In this document: positions 12,751 through 23,609 of the stretch, one piece after another | How the letters are laid out: every line of letters starts with the position of its first letter | Numbering within the stretch: the stretch's first letter is position 1 | NCBI GenBank assembly: GCA_023627715.1 | Contig: JAMAHW010000062.1 | Location: forward strand, 1 to 64,000 | Reading direction: 5' to 3' | DNA from: Periconia sp. R9002 | Lineage: Eukaryota > Ascomycota > Dothideomycetes > Pleosporales > Periconiaceae | Length of the DNA stretch: 64,000 bases | Program-made: the position numbers and the translations under genes | The notes under the pieces: model-generated | Seen by the model: only the letters and a program-made list of their open reading frames with translations | The model's database searches: none | What the model was told of the DNA's origin: nothing

Positions 12751-15675
12751 TCACATGACCGAGCAATTCACTTTTCTCCTAGGACTAACATCCTTATCGC
12801 CAGAACTACCTAACCAACCCTCCAACCGACTTGCGCTCCGCGCTCCTCCATGGTGCACATCTTCCCCATAATGGCTCGTCATTCGCGAACCCGTCCGCGG
12901 CGGTGCGCTCACCGGCCCAACCGCCTGTTGCAGGGGAGCCCGCCCCAAACCGTCGCCCCTTGTCGTCAATCGTGGAAGCATTGTCCGCCGCTCCCGGGTG
13001 CGAGGTGCCTGTGGTTGTGGTGAAACAGGCATACTGATGCGGTTGACCCTTGAACTGGAAGCGGGACGAGGTCGTGAGCCGTGCGACTCGGGTGCTGAGC
13101 CTCGACGGCCGGTGTGAGGGTCCACGACCGGGGGTGGGCGTAGGTCAAATGCGCTTTCCAAAGCACGACGAGCGCTCAAGTTAGGCCTCGTGCTCGGACG
13201 TGGCGGGGAAGGGTTGGAAGCGGAGTGGAGTGCAGCTGTGGCCTGATAGGCCGATTGGTTGGCAATGTTGGGGACGGGAGGGATGTTTTGTGTTTGTGGA
13301 GGTGAACGAGATGCTGCTGAGCTTCTTCTCCTGCGACCCGAGACCAACTCGTCGGGGCTAGGGAAGGTGGACGGGTGCACAAGAGAGGGACGGCGGTCAT
13401 TTTGGGTTGGAGTCACCTGTCGCTGGTGGCTGGACCGCAAAAGATCGATTGAGGACTGAGACTGGAGAGAACCCATTCGGGTACGGTACGGATGTGATTG
13501 CGGGTTTGGAGGAGCAGGGATATTTGCTGGGATCGCGGGCACTGGCGGGAGGACAGAGGCTCTTGGATTGGGATTTGAACTGGGAGAATTGGCTGGTACA
13601 GGAGCACCATTTGGATGGCTCAGACTAACACTTTGAGATGCTTCAGCGGTCTTCGTGTAAGGTGGTGGAGGTGGGACCCAATTATCAGCATCGCTTTCAT
13701 GAGGGAGCTCTCGGAGCCCATCGGCGCGTCGGTACTCTAAGGGTCTGAATGGAAGGGCTCGAAGATGTCGACGGTTGGCTGGCGACACAGCAGCTACTGT
13801 GGCTGCTCTCAGTAGCGACATTTGAGATCTCGGCTGCTGCATGTCGTATGGAGCCTCGAAAGCGGCCTGTGCTTCCTCAGCTGTCAATTCTTCTTCGTCT
13901 GCTGCTCCAGGTTGCCGAACCGAAACGGTTGGAGGCGGCGGCTGCTGCTGTTGCTGTCGACGAATTGTTCGTGGCGCTGAATGGGTAGGTGTTGATTCGG
14001 CCCTCGAATGACCCCCGGGGCGTGTAGTTGGCTGCGCTCTACGCTGCGCCATGGTTCTCCTCCTTACCAGCTCTACTTCCCGCTCAAAATCAATAGAACC
14101 CTCCGGCAGCAAATCTCCCGGGCATAGCGGGTCTAAGTCGTACACAGTTTTGGTAGGAGTGGGGATGGGGCTATCTAAGGGTTTAGACCTGTCAAAGTCC
14201 AGGACAAGAACGACTCCTTTGGAGCCTTCGGGCGCTTCAGGCATCTCATTTGTTGCCATGCTTGAATTTCCAACGGCGACAAGGCGCTGCACATGATCAT
14301 TGAGGGCTACCCAGCGAAGAGTGTGTATTTCCTGAACCGAGTCCGAGCCTTCGTTGAGAATGGGTATGCAGAAACATGGCTGTATGGGAGATTGATCCAG
14401 CTTTTTATTTGCCTTGAAATCCCATTCTGGCACTTGGTAAATCCATATGCTCGTGGTTCCACGCATCCTCAACGCGACGGCCGCTAGATCGGCATTCGGC
14501 GAGACTGCGGGCATGGCATCATCAAGAAACTCGGACCTTGTCCATCGCTGCTGGTCGGGCAGAAACATTTTACGCTGCGTAAACCGCTGGGTCCCGATAT
14601 CGTAGATTCCCCACGTGTCCTCTTGCGAATTGAAGGCAAACAGCTCGTTCACTTGTCCCGTCTCGTTGTCGGGAATCAGAGTGGCTTGCCGAGCAATTTT
14701 GGCAGTTTCAGGGAAGAGTACTGAACCAGTCCAGACGGCCGATGGTGGCTGTGGTATCGGCACCCCTTCTTCGTCAAAAGGGCCGTCGTACAGTCCGGGC
14801 AGCACGTAGAGGGATGAACTTCCGGACTTGCGGGCATGACTCGTCATAAGGAGTGTACGCCCACAATCGGAAAACTCGAGCACATCCCCCACCGGCCCCG
14901 AAAGCGTGCGTCGGGCTGTCTCTGGTGCTTCGGGTCCAATCGCAAGAACTTCAATTCCAATCGAGTTACCAGCAATGAGAATCAGGCCGTCGGGTGAGAT
15001 GACAACGGTGCTGGCTTCGTGTACCAGCATGATGGTTTTTCTCTTTACAATCCGCCGGTCCTGCGCTTGGGCATGGATCTCATATATATCTACCTGGGTA
15101 GATTTGCTCAATACGGCCAACAAGAACCCATCTTCCGTGACATCGACAGCGACGGGTTTCCTTTTGACCTGCAATGTTCTCGCCCATAATCTCGGCAGCT
15201 GAACTGTTTTGATAAGCCATATGTTGCTGGAGGAGTAGACCGCCACAAAGTTTCCCTTTCTGCTAACGTTGAAGTCGAAGGAATCTGCGAGGGCGGACGC
15301 GGATGCAGTATGGGTTACGAGCTCGAGGATGGTGAGAGTTGGGTGGGCGTGTAGAGTAGGGTGGGATCGATCATCATCGTCGTCGGCCATTGTGGATGTG
15401 CGAGCCGTAGAGTGGGCGGATACAGCCGATGCACTGGAGATATCCGTGTTCCCTGCGGAGCTCGCTGATAGATGGGTGTGAATTTGCTCTTCCTCGCCTT
15501 CTACGTCGTCGTCGGAGCCCAGAGAAGCTGAGCGCGGACGGCCTGGGGCCCCTCGCATTGTGCTACGCTCGGCGCCATGGTCACTGGCAAGGCCCTTTCC
15601 TTTGCTTCGCCGTCTGAAGTCAGTATGGATGGCCAGGGCGTGGGCCTCGTCTTGAGGTGCTCTCCTCCCCACCAT
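12751..15675 (-). CDS. Large protein: propeller-like N-terminal half, disordered C-terminal tail
   Basis: One uninterrupted frame of 974 residues. The N-terminal half, from about residue 105 to 520, has the strand-turn rhythm of a WD40/beta-propeller (FNVSRKGNFVAVYSSSNIWL, PVAVDVTEDGFLLAVLSKST, EASTVVISPDGLILIAGNSI, GDVLEFSDCGRTLLMTS). The second half is Pro/Ser/Arg-rich and almost certainly disordered, with a polyQ-polyP stretch near residue 590. It looks like a conserved filamentous-fungal family of unknown function; I cannot name it. The true start may be downstream, at the Met of residue 40 (MRGAPGRPRSAS) or residue 96 (MADDDDDRSH), since the first 95 residues are low complexity. No catalytic motif is visible, so a scaffold role is only an inference. 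Confidence 0.82.
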   Translation of the reverse strand: MVGRRAPQDEAHALAIHTDFRRRSKGKGLASDHGAERSTMRGAPGRPRSASLGSDDDVEGEEEQIHTHLSASSAGNTDISSASAVSAHSTARTSTMADDDDDRSHPTLHAHPTLTILELVTHTASASALADSFDFNVSRKGNFVAVYSSSNIWLIKTVQLPRLWARTLQVKRKPVAVDVTEDGFLLAVLSKSTQVDIYEIHAQAQDRRIVKRKTIMLVHEASTVVISPDGLILIAGNSIGIEVLAIGPEAPETARRTLSGPVGDVLEFSDCGRTLLMTSHARKSGSSSLYVLPGLYDGPFDEEGVPIPQPPSAVWTGSVLFPETAKIARQATLIPDNETGQVNELFAFNSQEDTWGIYDIGTQRFTQRKMFLPDQQRWTRSEFLDDAMPAVSPNADLAAVALRMRGTTSIWIYQVPEWDFKANKKLDQSPIQPCFCIPILNEGSDSVQEIHTLRWVALNDHVQRLVAVGNSSMATNEMPEAPEGSKGVVLVLDFDRSKPLDSPIPTPTKTVYDLDPLCPGDLLPEGSIDFEREVELVRRRTMAQRRAQPTTRPGGHSRAESTPTHSAPRTIRRQQQQQPPPPTVSVRQPGAADEEELTAEEAQAAFEAPYDMQQPRSQMSLLRAATVAAVSPANRRHLRALPFRPLEYRRADGLRELPHESDADNWVPPPPPYTKTAEASQSVSLSHPNGAPVPANSPSSNPNPRASVLPPVPAIPANIPAPPNPQSHPYRTRMGSLQSQSSIDLLRSSHQRQVTPTQNDRRPSLVHPSTFPSPDELVSGRRRRSSAASRSPPQTQNIPPVPNIANQSAYQATAALHSASNPSPPRPSTRPNLSARRALESAFDLRPPPVVDPHTGRRGSAPESHGSRPRPASSSRVNRISMPVSPQPQAPRTRERRTMLPRLTTRGDGLGRAPLQQAVGPVSAPPRTGSRMTSHYGEDVHHGGARSASRLEGWLGSSGDKDVSPRRKVNCSVM

Positions 15676-18600
15676 TTCTCTTCGTTATGAGCGGGCGCGG
15701 TGTAAGCGGCGGGGCGTTTGCGGAATGGTAAGCGTCCCAAGGAATGGCAAGGGTGGCTGGCGGGAGTTCAGGAGTTGGGAGGATTTGTACGGAGGAAGCA
15801 TGGCCTCTCAACTAGACAGGACTGCTGCGTTTTGGCGGCAACATAACACGCCGCGCGCCACGTAGACGTGAGAGTGGCCGTGAGGGTGGGAAAGGGAGTG
15901 AAAAGAAGAGACGGGTATGTAAGTCGCAGGAAAAAGGGCCTTAAACGCATGACCGCTCATCAGTATGCAGCGCAGCGCCAGTCACCATTCAGAGCAAGTT
16001 GCGGCGTCAGATCTCGGTTACGCAGACAAGCAAGCAAGCCAGCCCACAGGTCGACCAGTTCACTAGACACCCACGGGCCCTTGATCCACATCGCCTCTTA
16101 CCCGAACCAGAAGGCTGATCGCTAAGAATAGATGGCCCCAAGTCACGTGGAGTTTGCTCTCCTGTGCGTTGTTTCCACACGTACGTTGCCCACATCGCTC
16201 TTTTCAAACGAAACGAAATCCATGCCTTATGTACTTACCCTTTGATCTGCCGACAACGTTTCAAAACGCAGCAGACTGCAGCACGCGTACATACATACAC
16301 ACTGTCCTGCGCGCACTTTGGCTAATCACCTATCCGCAACCCTTTTCCCATGAAGCGACCCGAAACCGTGCCGCCCCCTTTCGTTTCCCCTCCTCCGTCC
16401 TCCCCTATTTTTGTTATCTGCTTTCTTTTTTGTCAGCTCTCCACCGCCTGCACCACAGCTTTTGCTTGCTCGTCTGCCTTTTTTCCACGCTCAAGCGTTT
16501 GGTTCCTACCATCCTGCAATTTATCAAGACGCATACTCAATATGCATGCATGAGGGAGAGGGGGAAAGCCACTTCTACATTTAGGTCGTTTGTTCTTCAG
16601 CCCCGGCCCAATCATGCCCGTATTCCTCGCTTCTTTCCCTTTCCCTTGCCGTCCCCCTCACGGGCCTTGTCTTCTTCGTGTTTGGAGTGTCTAAGCTGGC
16701 GAACTTGAAACAAAACGCGCCCCCAATTCCCTAATCGTCCTCTTCGTCTTTCTCATTTTTTCCTTTTTGTTGCTCTCTTATACCCTCTCCTTCCCTTTTT
16801 CCCCTCATGTCGTCGCTTCCGAATGTTCTCCTTCTAGAAATTCAGTGGAGCGAGCGGGGACAAGGGTGGAGACCCACCCACCTAGTGCACCCACTGACTG
16901 GCGCGCCGCCGCCAGCCCCATCTTTTCTCTCTAAATTTACTTGCACCTCTCTGCTTTTTTACTCGTTCTGGTTTACTACAAAGGTAACTAACGAAAAACA
17001 ACGTTTACACTACCTATCTCCCCCGGCTATGGCGGCGTTTTTGGTTAGGCGGGGGGTTAGGGTAATCAGGTTAGTTAGCTAGCTAGGTTCGTTGAAAGGT
17101 GTGTGTTATCGGCTGGATACGGACGTTCATGAGTAGTTTTTTTTTTTGGTGTGTGGTGTAGGCAAGTGGTTTGCTACGTCGAGGTAGTAGCGTAGCGTAG
17201 CGTTGTATGTGGATCGGTCAATGGATGGATGGGAGCGAGTAGTGGAGGAGGGGAATGTGAGATGGGGGATTGGTGGAGATGTTTGGTTGGCAAACCGAAG
17301 TCATTTTTAGGGAGGTGGAAGATGGAGAGTTCGATTTTGGGGCGGGAAGTTTTTTTTTCTTTCTCTTGCTCTTTACCCTTTTTATATTCTTTGGTCGTTT
17401 GTTAACTTTCTGTTTTTTCGTTTTCGCCTTTTTTTTTTCTCGTTGGAAAAGTCATGAAATTGAATTGGATCCTCACAAAGTATTGCTACGCTGGGTTATC
17501 GATACAGGTAGAGAGGTTGGAAAAGTCATAGATTGGTACTTACTTTCCTAACATACTAACTCTTTTAACGAAAGTAGATGAAAAAAAAGACGTTGACCGA
17601 CCGTCCGTCCGTTCCTATATTTTAACGCTGGATACAGATACATATATACATCATCCAATCCCTCTTTATCTCTCTCTCTCTCCCATGTGACGCTTGAACA
17701 GACGTTTACGGATCGAGTGTTCATATGTGCATTTGGAGGGAGAGAGTGTGTGTGAGTACGTTGAGTTGATGTTTAAGTAGGGGCGGTATTGACGCAGATG
17801 GAGTATCGCAATACTTTCCTTGGCCAGGTTTGATTGAGATTCTTTTTTTGTTAGGGGGAGAGGGAGGGGGGGATGTTGTGTTTGAGAGGAAGAGAAAAGA
17901 GGAGGGGATGGGAGGGGAGGGGTTTGACTCTATGTAGGATATCAGGTGTTTGGTTGGTTGGGTTTAGATTGTGAGGGTTAAAACAGACGTTTAGATAGAG
18001 AGTGGGCGATTAAAGACATAGATAAACGGTGATGGATGTGTAGGATGCAGTGAAGTGTATATGTAGTTGGTTTATAATAGGCATCAGGGACGCGGTTTAA
18101 GAGGCGCGGAGATGGGTAGTAGCTTTGTAATTGTTGAATGCTATGTAGGTTCCACGCATCCATTCTCTTTTATACCTCTTTTTTTCGAGATATTCGTTTC
18201 GGATATACGTTACAAGCCTAGACTGGACATAAACAACAGGGAGGGAGGGAGGGAGAAAAAAAGTCTTGTTTCCTCAAAGCGGTACCATTTTTCGACCTCC
18301 CCGCTCCCTTCCCTCTTTCTATCCCCACCCATCCACTCATCCATCTGTAAACAGAGAAAGAGAAAAAAAAGGTAGGCTCAACCAGATTTCCCTCCCCCTT
18401 TTTTTGCCACCGTAAGATAATTTCGTTGTACGAAAACCACTTTTTTCCCTCCCCACTTCTTGCAAATTTATAACCATTGTTGGTGTGTGTGTGTGTGTGT
18501 GCTCAAGCTTGGAACGGAACAGAACATGATATTCGGCTTCTCGGCCTTCGGATAAGGGAACGACACAGATGTTTTTCCTCCCTCCCATTTTGCCGGTTTT

Positions 18601-19555
18601 TTTCATGATCCCCGACTTTTGGGGTTGATTGGCTCTGTGATTGGTAATGAGTTGTTTGTGTTATATGGGTAATATAGTGTGGTTTGTGCTATATGATTCC
18701 TTGTGCGATTAATTACCCTTTTTTTGTTGTAGACGAAGCTTGGGTAGCAGTGTAGGATTCTAGTTCTATGACATCCTTCCGTACGTATTTTTTTTGAAGT
18801 TGGTAATGTATGAAAGGTGCGAAAGAATACATTCACATTCAGTCTTGCAGTTTTCTTCAAGATAGGAGGTCTAGCATCTAAGTGTCCGTGATCGGGTGAT
18901 GTAAGATGTCTCCCTGCGACCACATAGCTTTCACAATATACCTCTTTTGCAGACAAATTTCAAATGTAGGTTGTTGCAACATAATATCCAAGGCTGATAA
19001 TCAGAAAACACGGAGAGGGTTCTTCCGCTAAGGCCATCGCAGTTAATATGCCTCTTTCCCTCTGGAAGCACCTTCAGACACAACAGCAGAGACCAAAAAG
19101 AGATTACAAATTCGTTTCTACGGTATCACGATGGGCATCGAATACAGCGCCCCTCACAACTTAGTGAAGTCATTTTGTTCCGTTCGTACGGTCCCTAGTA
19201 ATATAACCTGCCGAAGGAATACCATTCCCAGTCTACAACCCTGTCGCTTGCCAGTGGTAGAACATTTCCATGTCGCGCTCGCCAATCGATACTATTATGC
19301 ATGCATACATTTGTACGACGTTCACCATATCCGCGCCAATCGCTTCCTGTTACATCAAAGCATTTTGTACAAGATGTAGCTGGAAAGGTGTGCTCGGTGT
19401 TCCAGTGAAGCCGAAATGGCTCCATTTTATCTATATTCCTGCCCGCACACCGGACGTATTTAAACGCGAGGAAAGATAGAAATACTACTTAGAAAGCCAG
19501 ATTCTTCGTTCCATCAGTACAAACTCCAGTCTCATCTAGTTGATCTTGTAACGCC
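15676..19555. other. Long gene-free spacer (3.9 kb)
   Basis: The largest gap in the window. It contains long pyrimidine stretches (16380-16800), homopolymer T runs (17137-17146, 17350-17440), a GT microsatellite at about 18481-18501 and G-rich tracts (17860-17920). No frame has a recognisable domain; the 184-codon plus-strand frame at 16154-16708 is Ser/Pro/Phe-rich and looks spurious. Long untranslated regions or a non-coding transcript are possible but not shown by sequence. Confidence 0.55.
18481..18501. repeat. (GT)n dinucleotide microsatellite
   Basis: A run of about nine GT units within the gene-free spacer, directly visible. Confidence 0.85.
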
Positions 19556-20830
19556 ATGTTAGAAAACAAAGTCCTCATCATCGGCGCCGGCCTAGGCGGT
19601 CTCGTCCTCGCTCACGTTCTGCACAGGAACAACGTACCCTTCGAGATCTTCGAGCGCGACGCTGAGATTTCTTCTCGCGCACAAGGTTGGGCGGTGGTTC
19701 TTGCAGAGTAACGCTTTCCCCAATAAAACACGATTTCCATTTGCAACTTCCGTTTTTCTCTAACGAAACACTGCATTACCAGGTGTCTCCCTCAGCTCAG
19801 AGAAGCGCTCCCCGACGTTCTCGTCCGAGACCTCTACACCAACAGCGTAAACCACAACACGGGGGACTTCGACGAGATCAGCTTCGTCAACGCTGTGACC
19901 GGCCAGAAAATCGGGTCTATTGGCGGCGTCCCGCAGGGTCAAGACGATCACCTCTTACGCGTCCGTCGTCTCGGTCTGCGTAACTTCCTGCTCCAGAACG
20001 GCAACCTCCCTGTCTCGCTGGGAAAGCATTTCACGCATTACGAGGAGAAAGAGGGATCCGTGACTGCGTTTTTCAAGGACGGCACGTCGACGACTGGCAG
20101 TCTTCTGGTCGGCGCAGATGGTGTTCACTCTTATGTGATGAATCAGCTCCTAGGAGCACCCAACCATCGCCCCGTTCCAAGCAAATGGGTCCCGATATTC
20201 GGACAAGTCAAACTCCCTCCAAAACACTACGAACCGCTCCGGAAACTCGGAAGTGCTGTTGTGCTAACTGCTGCTCCTGGCGTGCGATCGCAATTTGGCA
20301 TGCTGCACATGGAGCCCGACAAATCCGCAGCGACGTACTTCTGGGCGGTCTCACCAAGGCAAGAAGACCCAGAGGCTCTTGTTAGATGGATAGAGAATGC
20401 AACGCAGAAAGAGCTTTACGACCGCGCGCTCGAGATTCTACAGGGACAGCATCCGGTCATTACGGATGTGATTCGATTTGGTGGGCCTGAGGCACTTGTT
20501 AAACCCCAGCCTAGGTTTTTGGAGTGGGTCACACCGGAGCATATGCCGAATGGACGAGTCACGGCGTTGGGGGATGCGGCACATGCGATGGTGCCCTTCC
20601 GCGGTGCTGGGGCAAATACGGCGATATTGGATTCTTGTGAATTGGGCAACTTGATAGTGAGGGCTCACCAAGCACGGAAGGATCTTGCAAGCGTCGTGGG
20701 GGAGTACTTGGAGACCATGGTTCCGAGGGGAAGAGAGATGGTGCTTTCGAGTCGTGCCGCGGGTGAGTATGCGTTGGAAGCGTGGGTTGCGAAATATCAG
20801 CGACAGAAGGAGAGTTCGGAGAAGTCGTAA
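19556..20830 (+). CDS. FAD-dependent monooxygenase (salicylate hydroxylase-like)
   Basis: Exons 19556-19707 and 19783-20830 join in phase to 399 residues. The N-terminal dinucleotide-binding motif is [20 protein letters not shown] with the ribose-binding acid in [22 protein letters not shown] carries the conserved Arg, GADGVHS is the second FAD motif, and [19 protein letters not shown] is the GD motif that contacts the FAD ribityl chain. These define class A flavoprotein monooxygenases, which hydroxylate aromatic or polyketide substrates using NAD(P)H and O2. The substrate is unknown, and there is no biosynthetic core gene next to it. The 75-bp intron restores [15 protein letters not shown] across the join. 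Confidence 0.9.
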
Positions 20831-21126
20831 ATCTCGGGAGTGGTTAACAATCGAGAGCACTGTCTTGCCAAATGAAAGTATTGTTCTTTATAGGGTGATG
20901 GTGTACTATCCATATTACTGATAAATTATGGCCAAAGAAGCAAGAAAAGTGTGTGTGAGCCTGCCTTGCAAACGTTCGCTCGGAGCAATTCTTCTATAAT
21001 GATGCGTGATCGAAAAATGATTAATGAATCATATTGTAGGACCAAATACAAAGCAGAGCATTGACATGCAATGACCACATAAAATGTTACGAGAAGTAAA
21101 GCTGTTCAACCTGGACAACTTCACAT

Positions 21127-22359
21127 TCATTCACGTGCGAACACCTGGGTAGCAAGAGCAACAGCCTTCTCTTCCTTGAGTAAGCAAAACTTCTGAAAGA
21201 GCTCCTCGGGACAGCGGAAATCAATGTTGAACGGAACGTGACATAGCGTCTCGGTGACTGGTGTTAAACCCATTGCTTCCCGTAGGTGCCGGCATTCTGC
21301 ATACTGTGTAAAATATGCGAAAGGGTTCACGACCTGAAAATCTTCCTCCATCACCGCTTGGTCCTGTATCGCCTTGTGCACTTTTGTCGCGTTCTCGCGC
21401 TGCAGAGCATGCTCTTTTTCGTTGACGTCGTTCCACTTGTCCGGCAGGAACTGATGGATGAAATCTTCAGGCGTGATTTTGGCCATGCCGAACCAGGCTT
21501 CGATAGAGCAGTCGCGGATATGGTATTTAGTTGAGGGTGCATCGGCAGGTAACGTCCACCACTGGTGCCAAAAGAGCTGGGGACCCTCGTGCAAGACGAA
21601 CCACGTTAGCCAGGAATTCCCTCGCCGCAAGAGACGTGGCCCGTCAATCCCACAGCACCAGTCAAAGACCCAAGGCTTGTGGTCGTCGCCGTGGTTCTCG
21701 ACAGATGTGCGGAAGGCTGCAGAGAGAAGCATAAACATGAGTCTATAATCCCTTGCCATGTCGTTCGATATGCTACTGATGTACTGGAGACGTTTTTCCA
21801 TAATCATGTCCTCTCTCTGTTTAAACACCTCATACTTGTACCGCGAAGGGTGTACCACCTTCCATGCAAGATCCTTTGTCGACTTTAGGACATCCTTGGC
21901 CCCTAAGTTGTAGACATGCTTCGATATGTTCGAGAGCTGATGCAGGACTCGCCAGCCGTTGGCGACCCTGCCGCGCAGCTCCTCGCCGTAAGGATCCTCG
22001 GCGGGAATGCCGTATCGTTGGGACCATTCATGACTGAATCGATTTCTGTCCACTAAAATAGCCGCAAGATGCTGAGGTACCAAGTTCTTCAACCATTGCA
22101 GCGAGTAGGTGCTAGGTGGAGTGAGGAGGAGTTCGCTGCGGGGAAATGTCGAGCGCGCGACGCGTGGTGCGATTGTGGTGATGTATTCGGAGATGACATT
22201 ATTCGCCTTCGAGGCCGTGAGACGCAAGGCAAGTAGCTCGTCGATGCGACACTCAGAGAAGATCAAGATGAGAATATCTTCGGGGAGGCCAATGAAGCTC
22301 GCGTGCTCCAGGCATTCGTCGGTAGGGGGTGATTTGCTGCAGTTGCGACGGGCCGGCAT
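21127..22359 (-). CDS. F-box domain protein
   Basis: Single exon; the frame extends upstream but I place the start at the Met of MPARRNCSKSPP (410 residues), because the preceding translation is featureless. An F-box-like motif follows at about residues 24-70 (GLPEDILILIFSECRIDELLALR), the segment that binds Skp1 in SCF ubiquitin ligases. The rest has no WD40 or LRR repeats I can recognise, but contains conserved-looking segments (EWSQRYGIPAEDPYGEELR, WVFDWCCGIDGPRLLRRG). It belongs to the large, fast-evolving group of fungal F-box proteins of unknown target. The convergent neighbour is the monooxygenase; no functional link is evident. Confidence 0.78.
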   Translation of the reverse strand: MPARRNCSKSPPTDECLEHASFIGLPEDILILIFSECRIDELLALRLTASKANNVISEYITTIAPRVARSTFPRSELLLTPPSTYSLQWLKNLVPQHLAAILVDRNRFSHEWSQRYGIPAEDPYGEELRGRVANGWRVLHQLSNISKHVYNLGAKDVLKSTKDLAWKVVHPSRYKYEVFKQREDMIMEKRLQYISSISNDMARDYRLMFMLLSAAFRTSVENHGDDHKPWVFDWCCGIDGPRLLRRGNSWLTWFVLHEGPQLFWHQWWTLPADAPSTKYHIRDCSIEAWFGMAKITPEDFIHQFLPDKWNDVNEKEHALQRENATKVHKAIQDQAVMEEDFQVVNPFAYFTQYAECRHLREAMGLTPVTETLCHVPFNIDFRCPEELFQKFCLLKEEKAVALATQVFARE

Positions 22360-23609
22360 GGCGGAGAGTGCGCAACTGAACTTGTGGGAAAGGAAGACGA
22401 CTGTGGGAAGGAATACGAGTATGTTCCTACAGGGGAAGCATGATAACAACGCTATGGATCGTCCTAAGTTCCTGGTGAAGGGGTAGTTACATGTTGAGGT
22501 GGAGAGAGAGAGGACGACCGTGCGTCTGCAGCTGCCCAATCGAGCAAGTTTTACGGAGGCGAGTGCGAATTCGAAATGCAGGGTGTGTCCATCAAAGAGA
22601 TAGCATGAAGACAGGCAGTCATGGCTAGATAGCCGTAGTTCTCGATGGGCAACAATACAATAATTCGCGGATGGTAGTTGGATATTCTGCACAAGTCTAT
22701 CTGGACCTCAAGTTTGTATGATCATTAGGTAAGCACAGCGTTAGTGTTAACGGATGCCATAGATCAGTACATAGCGATGCACTTCCCACTATCGATAATC
22801 GGAAATTTATTTTTGGCGATATCTAAAGTAGAATGCATATTGTTCTCGCATACACACCGTTAGGAGGTCTGGAAGGTATTTGTTTTGAGGAGTGCGAATG
22901 TTCGCCGAGACATCTATTTTTACACGCTAGAGGCGTTTTCATCATTTCCCCTCCCTTCGTATTGCTATTCAGGATAATATGCGTCCGCGTATTGTTTCTT
23001 AGGTGTAGGGTATATATAGCGCGTAGTGGCTGGCCACCCCAGTTGTGTTTTGACTCCACCCTCGGGGTTGAGTAGACATTGATAGAAGCGCAGAAACAAC
23101 GTTAGTGCTTCACTGCTGTCTGTACAGACCCTTCTTCAGAGTGAAATTTGGATGAAGCCAAATTCATGTTCCTATACCTCAATGCTCAACCGTTTTTTCT
23201 GCTTTCAATCCTGTATTAACTGACTGCGAGGTACCCGGGACACCATGTCAAGCCCGCATACGCCACACAATTCCATTACTTTTGTACTCCCATCGTCTTT
23301 CAGCTCTCACCCATTCAGGCAGAATTACGCCACAAGTTCAGTCCTATAGGCTTGACCGGTTCCGGGGCAAAAGTTGTCTCATCGTTCTACTGGCCGCAAG
23401 TTCGGCCATGAACCAATCCCCTCCGTGCCTCTCGGGAAGTCTATAGTGTAGCACAAATCCCGGGGTTTCCGCACCCATCTCGTGGCTTGCTTTGTACATG
23501 AGAACGCGCAGAAACGAGTTACGGAGTTGTATTTAACGCGCTTCCTGCCTTCACTGACGTGTTGTCTGTCTTGATGACTTCCACTACTAAGTCTTCCCCA
23601 CAAAAGATA
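22360..23609. other. Divergent intergenic region
   Basis: It separates the divergent F-box and Cys-rich membrane protein genes and so should hold both promoters. A TATATATA stretch lies near 23010. No gene is supported. Confidence 0.55.

Noticed and set aside
16154..16708. 184-codon plus-strand frame in the large gap
   Set aside because: Composition is that of random C/T-rich sequence; no signal peptide, domain or supporting splice pattern.
17041..17092. GGTTAGGG followed by GGTTAGTTAG, resembling the TTAGGG telomere repeat
   Set aside because: Only one true unit is present; an internal telomere array would have several in tandem.
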